DNA of 64,000 bases from Effrenium voratum. Its lineage: Eukaryota > Sar > Dinophyceae > Suessiales > Symbiodiniaceae. The stretch is taken from assembly GCA_963377175.1 (NCBI GenBank), contig CAUJNA010003495.1:175001-239000 (forward strand). The letters are read 5' to 3'. The translations under genes and the position numbers were made by a program. Under the pieces are notes generated by a model. The model had not been told where the DNA came from. It was given only the letters and a program-made list of their open reading frames with translations, and did not search any database. Below are positions 30,725 through 41,758 of this stretch, one piece after another (the stretch's first letter is position 1; every line of letters begins with the position of its first letter).

Positions 30725-32938
30725 AACAATACGGTTGGCCTCAGGGTAACGGCCCGCCCCGCCTAAAAATCCGTCAATCCTTGAGCGGGGCTGTCGAGAC
30801 GCCTCGCCTCCCTATCGGGAGGACTGGGCGTGGGCGATCTAGGGGTATCCCCCTCTTCATCCTCAACAACCCGGACCAACAGTAATCTGGCGTGATGGGC
30901 TGCAAGTCAAGCTGATCGTGCTTTACAGCTGGGCATATGCACTCATCATCCAATCGTAGCAGTATCCAAAGACATTGGCTTGTCCTACGGAGCCTGCCAA
31001 ATCCTTTAGGGTAAGTGCGGCAAGTTCCTCGGGCTCTTTATCGTGGTCCCAGACACGATATCGGCCGTGGCATTTGCTTGTGGTGTCCCATGGGATGGGT
31101 CAACCCAGGCCCACGACGGGGATGGTCGGCGGTAGGAGGCAGCGCGCGAAAGGAACCGTGGCCTTGCGATCGACCAGGAGAAGCTCTGTCTCTCTGACTG
31201 CTCCTTCCGGGCGAAGATGATCTTGGCTTCCCGTCAGGTTTCCCATCCCTTCCGGACCTAACGGACCTTGAAGGGCTGGGATCACTCTTCCTGGCAAGTG
31301 GGTCGTACCGCCGCACAACACCAGGAGCACCAGGATGCCGATCCCTCTCACGGGATTGAGAGCCTGACCGTGACCTCTGCTCATGAAAGGTCTGGTACAT
31401 CTGAAGCGTGTTCTGGCGCTTCTGCCATCGTTCGACACAGTCCTGACAAGCCTTATAAAGCCACGCGAATGACCTAACGGTCACATCGCGATCCCACCTC
31501 TCGATGTCAGGCCGCAGACAGCGTAGATGACGAACGTTCTCAATGAACACAGCCAATAGTACCCCATCATCGATCTTCTTCCTGTCCCTTATGAATTGTC
31601 CCAGGTGTGAATAACTCCAGACCTAAACTTCATCATCAGATGACCTTGTTTGCGACGCAGAGACTAGTGGCATTCCTGACCCTTTCCTTTATCTCGGAAA
31701 GCCACTCCCGCAGCTTATCAGCTGTCGGCTCAGCAGGCAGCACGATCGTGTTGCACTTATGATGGAACCGATCCTTATCGACAACGGTGGAAATCAGAGC
31801 CGCTCGGGGTACATGAGGTAATCCTGCAACTTTCACACAGTCTAGCAGGCATAGGGCAGCAAACTTCACACGCCCTCATTCCGCAACCAACGCAAGGAAC
31901 AAGAGGGAAAGCAGGCTCAGGGATCCTGCTACACTTAGTGCACCTGTCCCGTCCATCATCTCCCCTCAAGGCTTCAGGGAGAAGACCACCATCTCCCTGC
32001 CTACCGGCCCCATTTATGCTGTAGCCAAGGCTAAGACCTGGCCCAAGGTTACCACCGCTCGCGACACTCGAGGGGTAACCTGTAGCATCGCTGGGCTGAC
32101 TAACGCCAGCGCCAACCCCTTGGTGGCTAACGCCACCTCCGTAGGCAGGACCATAGAAACTGGAACCACACTGATTGTTCCCAGTTCCATGAGTATCAGC
32201 AGCACTACCATAGAACCCGGGTGCTCCACCAGGGTAACCCCCGGTAGGAGCCCCTCCACTCGGCCCTCCAGAAGCCTGGCCTCCGCCAGGATGTCCAGGA
32301 CCGGGTGGTGGAAATGAAGCATGTCCATGACCACCGCTTCCGCTCCCACCTTGACCGGATGGTCCGTCTTGCCCACCTCCTCCCCCAGGAGGAGGAGGAG
32401 GAGGAGGCGGCCCAGCGTCAGCACGTTCATGCCGAATATTGCAGCGCGCACATCGCTCTAGGCCATCATTGCCAAAATAGCTGTGATCCTCACACACGTG
32501 GTTCCCACAATCCGTGCAGAAATACATAGAGACCTCCTGGGCATTCTTGCGACATGCCCAACACTTCATCTTCAAGAACTGACAATTGCAACAGTCCCCG
32601 TCGTCACCCCGGCAAAGCCTGCAAAACTCGCGATTGCACGTAGCACACGAGAATTCAGCGTCCGGGTGCCTACGGTCGTTGGGATTGTCGAGGGCACAAA
32701 TCTTTGGCGCATCTGGGCCACCGGTGCCGGGAGCTCCTCTTGCAGCCAGCGCCGAGGCCTGTCCACGATCAGATGGAGCTCCAGGGGTCCTCCACCTATC
32801 GCCGGGACTCTGGACGTCGGCACTAGCTCTACTCCCAGGAGTCCTCCAGTCACCACCGCGACTCTGGATGTCAGCATGGGCCCTATTACCCCTACCACCT
32901 CCTGGATGACGGCCTGGGTTCGGAGAGACGTTCCCGCT
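26510..32938 (-). repeat. right copy of the about 6.4-kb duplication
   Basis: It matches 19,947-26,409 from its first base after the gap. Two short stretches are much poorer than the rest: about 30,868-31,200 and 31,580-31,670, where words are dropped or scrambled relative to the left copy, as in unpolished sequence or local misassembly. Confidence 0.95.
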
Positions 32939-33310
32939 ATCGCGGATCGGCCTATCCAGACTCGGAGAGACGCTCCCGCTATCGCGGATCGGCCTCTCCC
33001 CCCTTGATTGCCGACTCCGGACCTCAGATCCCCTATCGGGGACGGCAGCAGGCCTCGGGCTCCTATTCCTACCCACATCCGTGTTGGGAGAAACAGAAAT
33101 GTCCCCCCTTGCGCGTGCGCGGGGGCCATCCCTCGCACGCCCTGGCGGTGAATGCGACCTGTCAGGCAGTCCCCGCGCCCTCCTGCTTCTGCTGTCAGCC
33201 CTCTGCCTATCGGGATTGATGGGATGCCTGCCTGCTTGGGAAGGATCGACCCTACCGGGCACATCTGGCAAAGCGTGATCAACCAAATCAACACCTCCGC
33301 CCGGTCTCAT
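30763..33310 (-). pseudogene. RING-like and CCCH zinc-finger protein, right copy, broken
   Basis: This copy supplies the N-terminus missing at the gap: MRPGGGVDLVDHALPDVPGR, an Arg/Ser/Pro-rich disordered part with two tandem RPIRDSGxVSP units, then the Cys-rich modules. Frames break near 31,780, 31,600 and 31,100, and the region of the CCCH fingers (about 30,868-31,200) is scrambled so that the fingers seen in the left copy cannot be read. The ATG overlaps the stop of the upstream Gag frame as ATGA. That overlap could reflect coupled re-initiation, or one polyprotein split by a slip. Confidence 0.7.
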
Positions 33311-36095
33311 CGGAAGGCCAGTACCCCGACCGTTACCTTCTCCGGGAGTGGGCGTCGGAGACCTGATTCTGTGTCCCTGCCCCGCGAGTCGTATCCAACG
33401 TTCCGTCTCTCTCTGGGCTGTGGAGGGTTTGCCTGATTATCCTGGACACCCTGAATAATGCCAGCAGCCTCATCGACATGACCTTCGATTTCATAGAGCT
33501 GAGCCATGATTCTGTTGTTCATTCCATTAAGAGTACGCATGTTACTCTCGACAGTGCTGATTCTCCGCATAGCGCCCTCAAGCGTACTCCGGAATGAGTC
33601 AATTTCACGCCTAACGGCAGACCGCGCATGATCACTATTCGCAGGGAGACTGCGGATCTGTCTTCTGATGTCATCAAGAACTTGATTCAGAATCCCCGAA
33701 CTCGCTTCGTACTGCTCAACACGGGACTTCAAGGTTTCAAACCTTGCAAGGACATCGTCATGATCCCCATGGTGGCGTTGAACTCCGCGAGATAGATGAC
33801 TTCGTCAATTGCTTCATGCCAGTCCTGCGGGGATACAGGCCCTGATGATCTATCGATCGCCTGTGACCCCCTTCCACTCTGCAGCCTCGACATCCGATTA
33901 GCAAGAATGGTTTGCTCTTCATTAATGCCACCAATAGATTCGGAGGCCCACTTAGCAAACTTCTCGTGTTCAAGGAGAGCCTTTTCGAGTTTCAGGCTTA
34001 ACTCTCTGAAATTCGCGTTCACCCCACTGCTGCTAGCCCTATCGGGCGGTTGCGCGACAGGATTCAAATTCCATTCACCTGCTGGCGTCCGCATCCCGAC
34101 GGTTTTCTCTACCGAGAACATCCGTCCCTCGAGCTTGTCCAAGTCCTTAAGGATCTCATCCTCGGAAGCAGCATGGCTCCTGTGGACGGCCTCACGATTC
34201 TCTTGAATCATCTGGCGAAGCCGATCAGTTGCGGCCTCATTGTCCTTAACAGATTCATGAACCTCGTGTGAAAGCAGATTGATCCTCTGCTCCACGACTT
34301 CAGCCTGTTCATCGATGGCTTGCCTCACAATGGCTTTGCTGTCAGGAATAACTTCCCTAGCAAACCGTTGAACTATCATTCGCATCCTACCGGCATCAGA
34401 TTGAGTCGCAATTTCAGCTGCCAGGCGATCGACCTTGTCCTTTGTCTGTCGACTCTCGTCGCTCCATTCCCTTCGCATGGAACTCACCTGACCGTTCAGT
34501 AACCTGATTTGGTCAGCAAAAGTATGGAACGCCTTCGCGACTGAGCCAGAAACCTCACCCCTCTCAAGCATCTCCTGGATGTGCAAATCAAACACCTCCT
34601 TTGCCCGAGCGTCACCTGATTCGCCGGAAGATTGGGATCTGAGGGCAGGAGGAGTCGATATCTCGATCCTCTCAGGAGCCCCACTAGCCCCGGCATGTCT
34701 CCTGGGGTCGCCTACAGGACAATCATCAATCCTGGGTTGCCTACTCGGGGTAGATCCCCTTCTTCGGCTATCGCCAGATCGGGGATCAATGTTGGATGCA
34801 CGAGACTCGGGGGTGGAGTGAATGTGAACATCAGCAGGATCGGGCATCTCCTCATCCTGCAGAGTCAAGCCCATAGGTGAGGGGCTAGCCCTCCTCGCCT
34901 TCGACCTATCGGTCTCAATGGCGAGAGGTGACGGCCTCTTTGCAGAAACACTACGTTCCCTGGCGGTCGAGCCCCATTGAGGTGTGAACTCGTTGCCAGA
35001 CCTCAGAGTTTCAAGGTCACTGGTATCTCGCCCTAACGGGCGAGCGACCGACGGACGATCTTCGATTCCGAGTGCATCGGCAAGCCGACCATCGCTGGCA
35101 CCTGTCCTAACGACATCGGCAGCCCGCTCAGTAATCCTCGGCGAACCAGTAACCCGGTTCGAGTTCACGTCTCTCTGATTCAACGGACCTCCAAAGGTAA
35201 TGTTGGGAAAAGGGGGAACATTCGGGGTATCACCAATCGCTGGGGGACCTATCGGTCCCTCATGATCATGGATGGCCTCCAATCCCCGAAGAACTTCCCG
35301 ACTATCCCTAGCTCTCTCTCTCTCGCTTCGGGCGTCCCTATCAACACGAAGGTCCCTGGCGGCTCCACGAGAGAGACTCCTGGGCCTCGCAGCATCACGG
35401 ATCCTAGCATTTCGGCGTGATTGGTCCTCCTCCTCATCCGCAAAATTGTAATCTTCGCCATCATAAGACTCAGATTTGGCAGTATTAGGGTTGGGCCTAC
35501 CGGCATCAGATCCCTGCTTTGAGCTACTGCCCCAACCTGCGGTTGATTTCAACAGAGCATCGTATCCGAAGTCTGTGAATTTCCGCTCCTCGTGCTCATC
35601 AAACTGACCTGGATTTTGAGAACCAGTGGATCGACCCGAGATATCTCTCGGAGCCAAAACCATAGTCCCTGGTCCTTGCGGCCTGTACTCAAACTCATCC
35701 GATACCTGAGACTCACCCGGAACAAGAGATCTCGGGGGTCGGGTCGGCATAGCCTCCGGGTCGTCCGAATGAGGGCGGGCCATGTTCATCGCCATGCTGA
35801 TGAAGTCGAACTGTCCACGCCTGTGACCTGATTCAGAGCCGCTCCTATCGGAGCGAACCCTTCGTGTCTGCTCATCATCGGTGGCCTGACGGAAAATGCG
35901 GTCGTCTCCATCGTCGGTGTACCTGCCACGGCTTCTGGGTGTGTCCCTACCGGGATCTTCACCCCTGCGATCCTGACCTGTCGAAACTGCTTCGAAATCC
36001 TCGTAGTCATAGTCCGGTAGGTCCTCACCTGATCGGAGGTCACCTAGGATGGCCTCCTCATCCACGACACTCCTTCGAGATCGTGGGGTCGACAT
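33307..36095 (-). CDS. gag: Gag-like coiled-coil protein (one frame slip)
   Basis: The start MSTPRSRRSVVDEEAIL at 36,095 is the first ATG after the 5' LTR; TTG upstream is possible. The N-terminal 450 residues are charged and disordered, with Arg/Ser/Asp-rich parts. Then come long helices with heptad character (VAKAFHTFADQIRLLNGQVS, RLRQMIQENREAVHRSHAAS). Near 33,772 the frame slips by one base at a GGGG run and continues as RFETLKSRVEQYEASSGILN and further coiled coil to 33,307; one additional G would join them. No CCHC knuckle is seen. Position and coiled coils suggest the structural Gag protein; no direct match is claimed. Confidence 0.65.
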
Positions 36096-36122
36096 AGAGC
36101 TTGTAGTTGATGGTCTCAAGCG

Positions 36123-36139
36123 CGTAGGAAAGTCCTACG
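36123..36139. repeat. inverted repeat in the element leader
   Basis: CGTAGGA-AAG-TCCTACG gives a 7-bp perfect stem with a 3-base loop, overlapping the candidate primer-binding site region. Confidence 0.8.
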
Positions 36140-36149
36140 GCTGATAACC
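36134..36149 (-). promoter_or_regulatory. candidate primer-binding site
   Basis: Directly inside the 5' LTR the coding strand reads GGTTATCAGCCGTAGG. TATCAG at this place resembles the TGGTATCAGAG initiator-Met primer site common in Copia elements, but it is not an exact match; which tRNA is used is open. Confidence 0.45.
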
Positions 36150-36532
36150 TGTGATTCGAGCACGAGCCTGTGCCCAGGCAATGGGTTAGTTGGGGTAAAC
36201 AAGCCACAAAAGAAAGGTTCCCCAAAAGCAAACCAATCCCCGGTCCCAAAGATCAGGGTTTCCCACACACAAGAGAACAACAACCAAAGGAAAACAAACC
36301 AAACAAGAAAAGGGTTAACCCGCAACCTTGGTCGACAACAGGCCGCACGACTGGTCCCTACCAACCTGGCGGCGACCCGAGGTCTCTTTCTCCCCCGAGA
36401 TGCCGTCGGTCGACGCAGGGGTTCGGCGACGCCCATTCGAGGCGCGACGGAACCCAAAACTTGAGCCAAAACACCACAGGTCGGTCACTAACGCGACGTC
36501 CCTGATGATGATATTAACCATGGCTAATCACA
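36150..36532 (-). repeat. 5' LTR (right end on this strand)
   Basis: The LTR begins TGTGATTCG and ends AATCACA, with a perfect 7-bp terminal inverted repeat. It should hold the element's promoter and the R region; no TATA box stands out. Confidence 0.96.
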
Positions 36533-38346
36533 ATTTGGAATGCCCCATGCGACTTGACCACTACCAGCTCACCTGAGCAAGGAAATCCTCTTCAAAATCT
36601 AATTTGGCAGAACAACTCCAATTGTGTGCTTTCGTTGAAAAGGAATTCCTATTTAAATTATCTTCAAAACTCGAGATTCTACTATAATAATTTCCTGATT
36701 AGATTGAACTAAATTATAAATAGAAAGTTGAGAAACAATATCCCGGGAAAGGACGTTCTCTTTAAAATATGTTTTGAAGTAAGAATCCAAAACTAACAAT
36801 GTTCTTCAACATGGAAATTATAGTCAAATCATCTTTAAGTCTAGACATTATATTTAAGTAGGTGTTGCTCACTTTTAAATTCTATTTCAGGTCCAAATAG
36901 AAAACATAAGAAATCATATGGAACAGACATCCTTTTGAACATCTAGTTTAAGAAGTCCAATCATTAAACACCGTTAACAAAAGTTCACACACACTAAGTA
37001 AATTATCTTTAACTAGACATTCTAACAAAATTATGTACCTATTAGATTCGATTGAAGCTATGCCAACAAATCAACCCGGTTGAACATCTAGGTTCAAACA
37101 AGACTTTGACTACACATCTAGTTCGAGAAGCAAATCCTATTGAAATTATCTTTAAACGAGAAACTCTACTAGGGTGTGTTCCTTATTAAGTTCCATGTCA
37201 ATGCTAATGAGAAAATTGAACAAACACAATCCTAGAAACAGATCCCCTTTTAAACGGCATCTTTCAAATCTATTTTGAGACAAGAATTCTAATTGATTTG
37301 TTTGATGTTTAATTCTTATCGAATACTTTGAATTCCAAGCAAAAAAACACCAAAAAGGCACAAAGAACCGTGTTTGTTTAGCAAACAAGCATGTTTCCAA
37401 TTGAACAACCAATTACGAGAAATAAGTCCGATTCCTATAAACGTGAGTCAATAAACCCCCAAACCCTACACCCTAAACTTGTCCATTCTAAGCTCAGGTC
37501 TGGTCAGAAGATGCAAGCCGGCTGCTTGGAAAGGTCGAAATACAAAAGCGAAATTATGGAGCCAATAGCCCAAAAGTAGAAGCGTAAAGTTCTGGAGCGA
37601 ATGATACAGAAGAAAAAAGTAATAAAAAACAAAGCATGCGGAGCCAATGACCCAAGAAAAAGCAAATTTCTGGAGCCAGAGACTCGAAAGTAAAACAGTA
37701 AAGAAGTAAAAGTAAAATGTCTGGAGTCAATGACCCCCAAAAAAAAAGAATGCAAAAACATGTAAATAAGTAAAAGCAAATAAGTAAAAAGTAAAAAAGT
37801 TAAACCAAAAAAAGTGTTTTTTATTTTTTTTAAAGAAACACAAAAGGTAAAAAAGAAAAAGAAAAAAGAAACAAAAGCTAAAAACAAAATATATAAAAGA
37901 AGAAGAAACAGATAACAAAAAAGAAAGAAAACAGGAAAAATAAGAAGAAAACACAAAACGTAGAAGAAAAAAGAGAGAGGAAAAACATAAAACAAATCAG
38001 CCCATGGTCCTGAAGTAAAGCTCCTTTGACCATGGACTGAAATATGTTTCTTTTTTTCCTTTGGGGTCATTGGCTCTAAAATGTTACTTCTTTACGTTTT
38101 CACTGTTGGGCCAATGGCTCCAACATAGCTGTGCTTTTGCATCTTCTGACAAAGCCTCAGCTTAGGAATAGGACCGAGGTAGATCCAACCCGACTGGCTT
38201 TGGACATGCGCCTTTTTCTTGCTGTTCCCCAAAGTCCAAAAAAAGGCACAAAACACTGCACATACCAGTGAATTCTCAAGGAGGGTAGATCCATGGGGGG
38301 GTACCATGTATATATATACATATATTCCCCTACCCCTGACTGAGCT
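36533..38346. other. AT-rich intron-like stretch
   Basis: After the target duplication ATTTG the DNA is AT-rich with no gene. From about 37,555 to 37,740 a diverged unit around TCTGGAGCCAATGACCC recurs four or five times (tandem array decaying into A-rich low-complexity DNA up to about 38,000). Confidence 0.6.
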
Positions 38347-38494
38347 TCAGGCCATATCCAGCAGGAGCATGTCATCTGCCGCCGCCGCCGCCGCCGGCGT
38401 TGCCGCCGCGGGCGCGGGCGCCGGCGCGAGCGTGGGGCTGCCGTCGTCGAAGTCCAACAAGTTTGGGGACGCGGAGGCCACGGGCCTGGCGCCG
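38347..38494 (-). CDS. LLDFDD hinge exon of adaptin-like gene
   Basis: It follows acceptor TTTGTTTCGAG and reads GARPVASASPNLLDFDDGSP, then an Ala/Pro-rich run and ADDMLLLDM. LLDFDD is a clathrin-box-like sequence (L-L-x-[FILV]-[DE] type), as found in adaptin hinges and other coat adaptors. In frame a TGA follows DMA at 38,347. Either the protein ends here or a GC-type donor (GATATG|GCC) splices onward across the retrotransposon to the exons below 6 kb. The phase to the exon at 39,445 does not fit simply, so an exon or boundary is missing. Confidence 0.45.
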
Positions 38495-39444
38495 CTCGAA
38501 ACAAAATGGGCTGTCCGTTGTGCCAATGCAGAGTCCACTCCAAGCCTAGCCATAGGTGGCCTTTTGGGAAAAATCGATGGGTTCCCCTGGTAAATGGAAC
38601 AAAACCCATCTAAAGCAGTGCCATCTATTTTTGACAAGGCTCACCTAAAAAGGACACCTATGAGGCCAGCCCAATCTCTCCAGTCTCTATCAAGCCTCCC
38701 AGTCCAACAGTCTCCCAATTTAGATCCAACTCCTTCGGATCCTGGCGAAAAGTTCCTCAAATTGTGGGCGAAATGGAAACCGAGCACTGGACTGAACCAA
38801 CTAAAAAACATGGGGATGTTAGGGCCAAGAGGTGAATCCGGGGAAACAAATCCATGGCCATGGTAGATGATCAAACCAGTAGGTCTGCCAGGGCCCTTCG
38901 TTTCTCAACTAAACCGAACAAAGAGGACACCGGTGATCTTTATGTTCCCTCTATGGGACACCCCCCAATCAACCAGGGTTGGCTAATTACAGAGGTCAAG
39001 TGCAAAATCCCAGACCAATCCAATTTCCCATCTCTATTGGACAACCACTTAAGGGAGACCAACCCCTTTCAGCCCAAACAAGACAGGTTTTCAGTGGTTT
39101 GAGTGGGGTTTTCTCATGGCCGCAAGTCTGGGCTTGCTGGGAGGCCTCCTGGAAGACTAATCTGTTCATCCTCTAAAGGCCATGTTGGCTGAGTTTGTCT
39201 CCGGCCATTTGTTTCTTGCCATGCGTTGCTTACCACGTTTCGCCTGCCCATGTTTGGCAAGCCATGTACGTTTGCCTCGCCCATGGGCAAGCTGGCATTT
39301 GCAGACTTGCCATGTGCGTTGTAAGTTAGTTGAAGGCAAGTGGAAGTCTAAAGTTTACCCTCTCCAATCATGGAAGCTGAAAAAATATTGGCTCCAAAGG
39401 AGAGGAGGCCCCGTGTCTACTTCTATGTTGGAAAAAACCTGAGC

Positions 39445-39571
39445 CTGTGGGGCTCTGCAAGCCGAGTAGCGGCGACACCGGCTGCGGGGACGGCGCAGGC
39501 TGCGTGGGCACGGGCTGCGCAAAACCATCGTCGAAGTCCAACAAGTCCACGGAGGCGGGCGCCTCCGGTGC
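39445..39571 (-). CDS. LLDFDD hinge exon of adaptin-like gene
   Basis: The acceptor is GAAACCTCAG, the donor CCACAG|GCTCAG (GC type; a GT donor lies six bases on). It reads APEAPASVDLLDFDDGFAQP, then a Pro/Ser/Gln-rich tail with LLGLQSP. It repeats the LLDFDD motif of the exon at 38.4 kb, so clathrin or another coat partner could bind twice; that is inference. Confidence 0.5.
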
Positions 39572-40465
39572 CTGAGGTTTCCCTGAACAACGCGACGCAA
39601 CATGGGTTCCCAAAATGGGGTTGAAGCAAATCAGCCATGGCCAAACCTCCTCCGCCTGGTTCGTGATGGCTTCCTGGATTGGAATTATGACAATGGTTAC
39701 GAAGGATCTTTGCTATCAGATGGACGACCACAACCGCAAGGGAATCATGGCACAAATGGCAAGTGCCATTTGTGCTCCGGCAGTTTGCCTGAAGAGAACC
39801 GCCCGCAAGAATGGGCTTCTCTGTTTGGAGGGACCCCCTGCTTGTTGGGCTTACTGCGTGCGCTGAACCAAGGAACCAATGGCAACCCACCGAAATCGGA
39901 GCGCCACTAAAACTACCACCCCCCCCTCCCCCGCTCCTTTTTCATTGGAGGGTGCCTGCTTCAAAACAGGGATCCGCACCACATGGCGACCCCCTTTTAC
40001 CCCTCACTTTCGGTCCGTTTTGGTCTCAAAGACCTGCATGGAGGCGCTTGGTTTTCTCGCTGAAAGTGGGCGATCCCTTGTTGCTGTTGTGGTATCATGA
40101 TTCTGCTTCGTGGAGTCATGCTAAAAATCCTAAGGCGTTCTACTTTGACGTTTGAATCATGGACCCTTCATGTTAGCGTGTGTTCACGTGTGACGCCGGT
40201 CTCAGGCTGTTGTCAGGCTGGCGGCATTTTATTTGCATGTCGCTTCCGTTCTATGTTGTGCCCACGAACAGGTGCAGCCCTGATTCCCATACTTCCTCTT
40301 TGACCCCGTGCCCAGAAACAAATGAAACGGGGGCGGGAAAAAACAAAACAGAGTGGGGACAAACAACAACCACATAAAAAGCAGAACAACCGGGAAAACA
40401 ACAAAAAAACAACTAACATGAAAACCATTGCGGTAAAAGATTTACCAAAAAAAAGCAAGAAAGCC

Positions 40466-40470
<5 letters not shown>

Positions 40471-40508
<38 letters not shown>

Positions 40509-40539
40509 AGGAAGGAAGGAAGGAAGGAAGGAAGGAAGA
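40471..40539 (+). repeat. (AAAG)n then (AAGG)n microsatellite
   Basis: GAAA repeats give way to GGAA repeats. The GC-rich patch just right of it (40,560-40,640) reads GGSEARPKAAPAAWLQ on the minus strand but has no clear acceptor. Confidence 0.95.
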
Positions 40540-41631
40540 ACACGCGAGGGGTGGGCATCCCGTCTCTGCAGCCAAGCAGCAGGTGCGGCTTTCGGCCGAG
40601 CCTCCGAGCCGCCAGCAATGCCAGTGCCCACCCCAGAGACATGCGTGGGTTTGTTTGGGGTGGGGCTTAGAACAGTTGGGGTGGGGTGGGGTGGGGCCGT
40701 AAATTTTGGTGCTTAGATTGAGTTGAGGATGCGTCTGTGCCTCGAGGCTTGGAATTCGGGTTTTCGGTTTCGAGTTCCGGGCTGGTGGCCTTGTCGGAGC
40801 CGCCGGCTTTTCTCCATTGCCACTTGCAACTGGAGTGGAAAATCGGAAAAAGTGATCCGAGAGCTGACGGGACCTTGGACCGGTGGCACTCCTGTGGTAA
40901 ATATGTTTCGAAAACTTGCCGCTCTGGTTCCAACTGAGCACATGATCTTCCAAGCACCTGGTATCTTCTGGTTCAATCGGATTCGCTCATGAAGCCGAGC
41001 TGACGAAGACTCTCCTTTTAGGTGTTTCGCCTAACGATCCCCGGTCTCAGCCGATCTGCAAGCCCCAAAAGGGGGAAACGTTTGGCGGTGTTCGCTGTTC
41101 GCAGGGTCTGTCAGGTAGGGAATGGTTGTGTTGGGGTGTCTCTTCTAGAGGTCCATGAACTGGGCGGCGTCGCCAAAGGGGAGACCCACGCAAGTCTTAC
41201 TGGTTCAAAACCTGTTTAAAGCTGTTACTTTGATTCCAGACTCAAGGAAAACCAAAAACACAGGATGAAAACTTGTGGAGTACTTCCGGGTTCCCATGAC
41301 CCACTTTGACAACTCTCCCCCGCCCTCGCTTTTGAGCCCCGTCTCTTGGAAAGCTCTGGAGTGCTTGGGATTCTGTCCTGTAGTCTTGAAATGGCCCATG
41401 ATTTCTACAAAAAAAACAGTCTTTCAAATGTAGTCTTCAAAACGTAAATATTTCAAAGCATTCGTTGCACGGCACTCTTTCCAAAGTTGCAATCTTGACA
41501 AGGAACATCTGAATGTCTCTCAAAATAGGGTCCCTATGGTCCCCATGGTTGGTTTCCTGTTGTCCCAAAAAGAGCCCGCCAAAAAAAGGTCCGCCATGTT
41601 GATCAACTCCCCTCAGAAAAACCTCCCGGAC

Positions 41632-41758
41632 CTCCCCAAACTCCGAGCTCCCGCGCCGGCGCTTTCGGCTCGCTGGCTTTGGGCGCGGGGGCTTGGCTCT
41701 GCCCGGGGCCGACGCCCCCGAAGAGCGCGGCCGCCATGCGCTGCTTCTCGGTCATGAC
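41632..41758 (-). CDS. exon of adaptin-like gene (MAAALFGG segment)
   Basis: A pyrimidine-rich tract and acceptor TTGATCTCAG precede VMTEKQRMAAALFGGVGPGQ, followed by a Pro/Ala/Lys hinge (APAPKASEPKAPAREL). An EKQRMAAALFGG-type helix before a Pro-rich hinge is what I recall from AP large subunits between trunk and ear (recall, not a search). The donor shown is GAG|GTCCGG; an earlier CCG|GC donor would leave phase 0. Confidence 0.45.

Larger units (their letters stand above)
9517..35259 (+). repeat. dispersed TANC-loop micro-hairpins of the retrotransposon
   Basis: Perfect stems close a four-base loop TAAC, TATC or TACC on the plus strand. Stems of five or more pairs seen: 9,517-9,530; 12,124-12,139; 13,654-13,667; 16,970-16,983; 17,815-17,828; 19,577-19,590; 24,243-24,258; 24,940-24,953; 25,593-25,608; 33,029-33,042; 35,027-35,044 (seven pairs, CTCGCCC-TAAC-GGGCGAG); 35,244-35,259. 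Some examples recur in the right-hand duplicate. Dozens more have three or four pairs, typically CCCTATCGGG, GCCTAACGGC or CCCTAACGGG. They lie inside the coding frames. The arms differ but the loop class is constant. Confidence 0.85.
6669..36532 (-). mobile_element. giant Copia-type LTR retrotransposon
   Basis: Two 383-base LTRs bound the element, and ATTTG stands directly outside on both sides (6,664-6,668 and 36,533-36,537), a 5-bp target-site duplication that shows a true insertion boundary. All large frames lie on the minus strand. Order 5' to 3': coiled-coil Gag-like protein, RING/CCCH finger protein, aspartic protease, integrase, methyltransferase-like domain, dUTPase, reverse transcriptase, RNase H, then six more frames of unknown role. 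Integrase before reverse transcriptase is the Copia (Pseudoviridae) order. As assembled it is 29.9 kb, but it includes an internal 6.4-kb duplication around an N-gap. It sits between exons of a host gene, apparently within an intron. Few LTR differences suggest a young insertion. Confidence 0.93.

Noticed and set aside
33307..33732. Separate small coiled-coil gene after Gag
   Set aside because: It continues the Gag coiled coil in sense, and one base in a GGGG run would join the two, so it was merged with Gag.
37504..38070. 188-residue Phe/Leu-rich frame resembling a membrane protein
   Set aside because: It reads an A-rich low-complexity tract; the hydrophobicity is a composition artefact.
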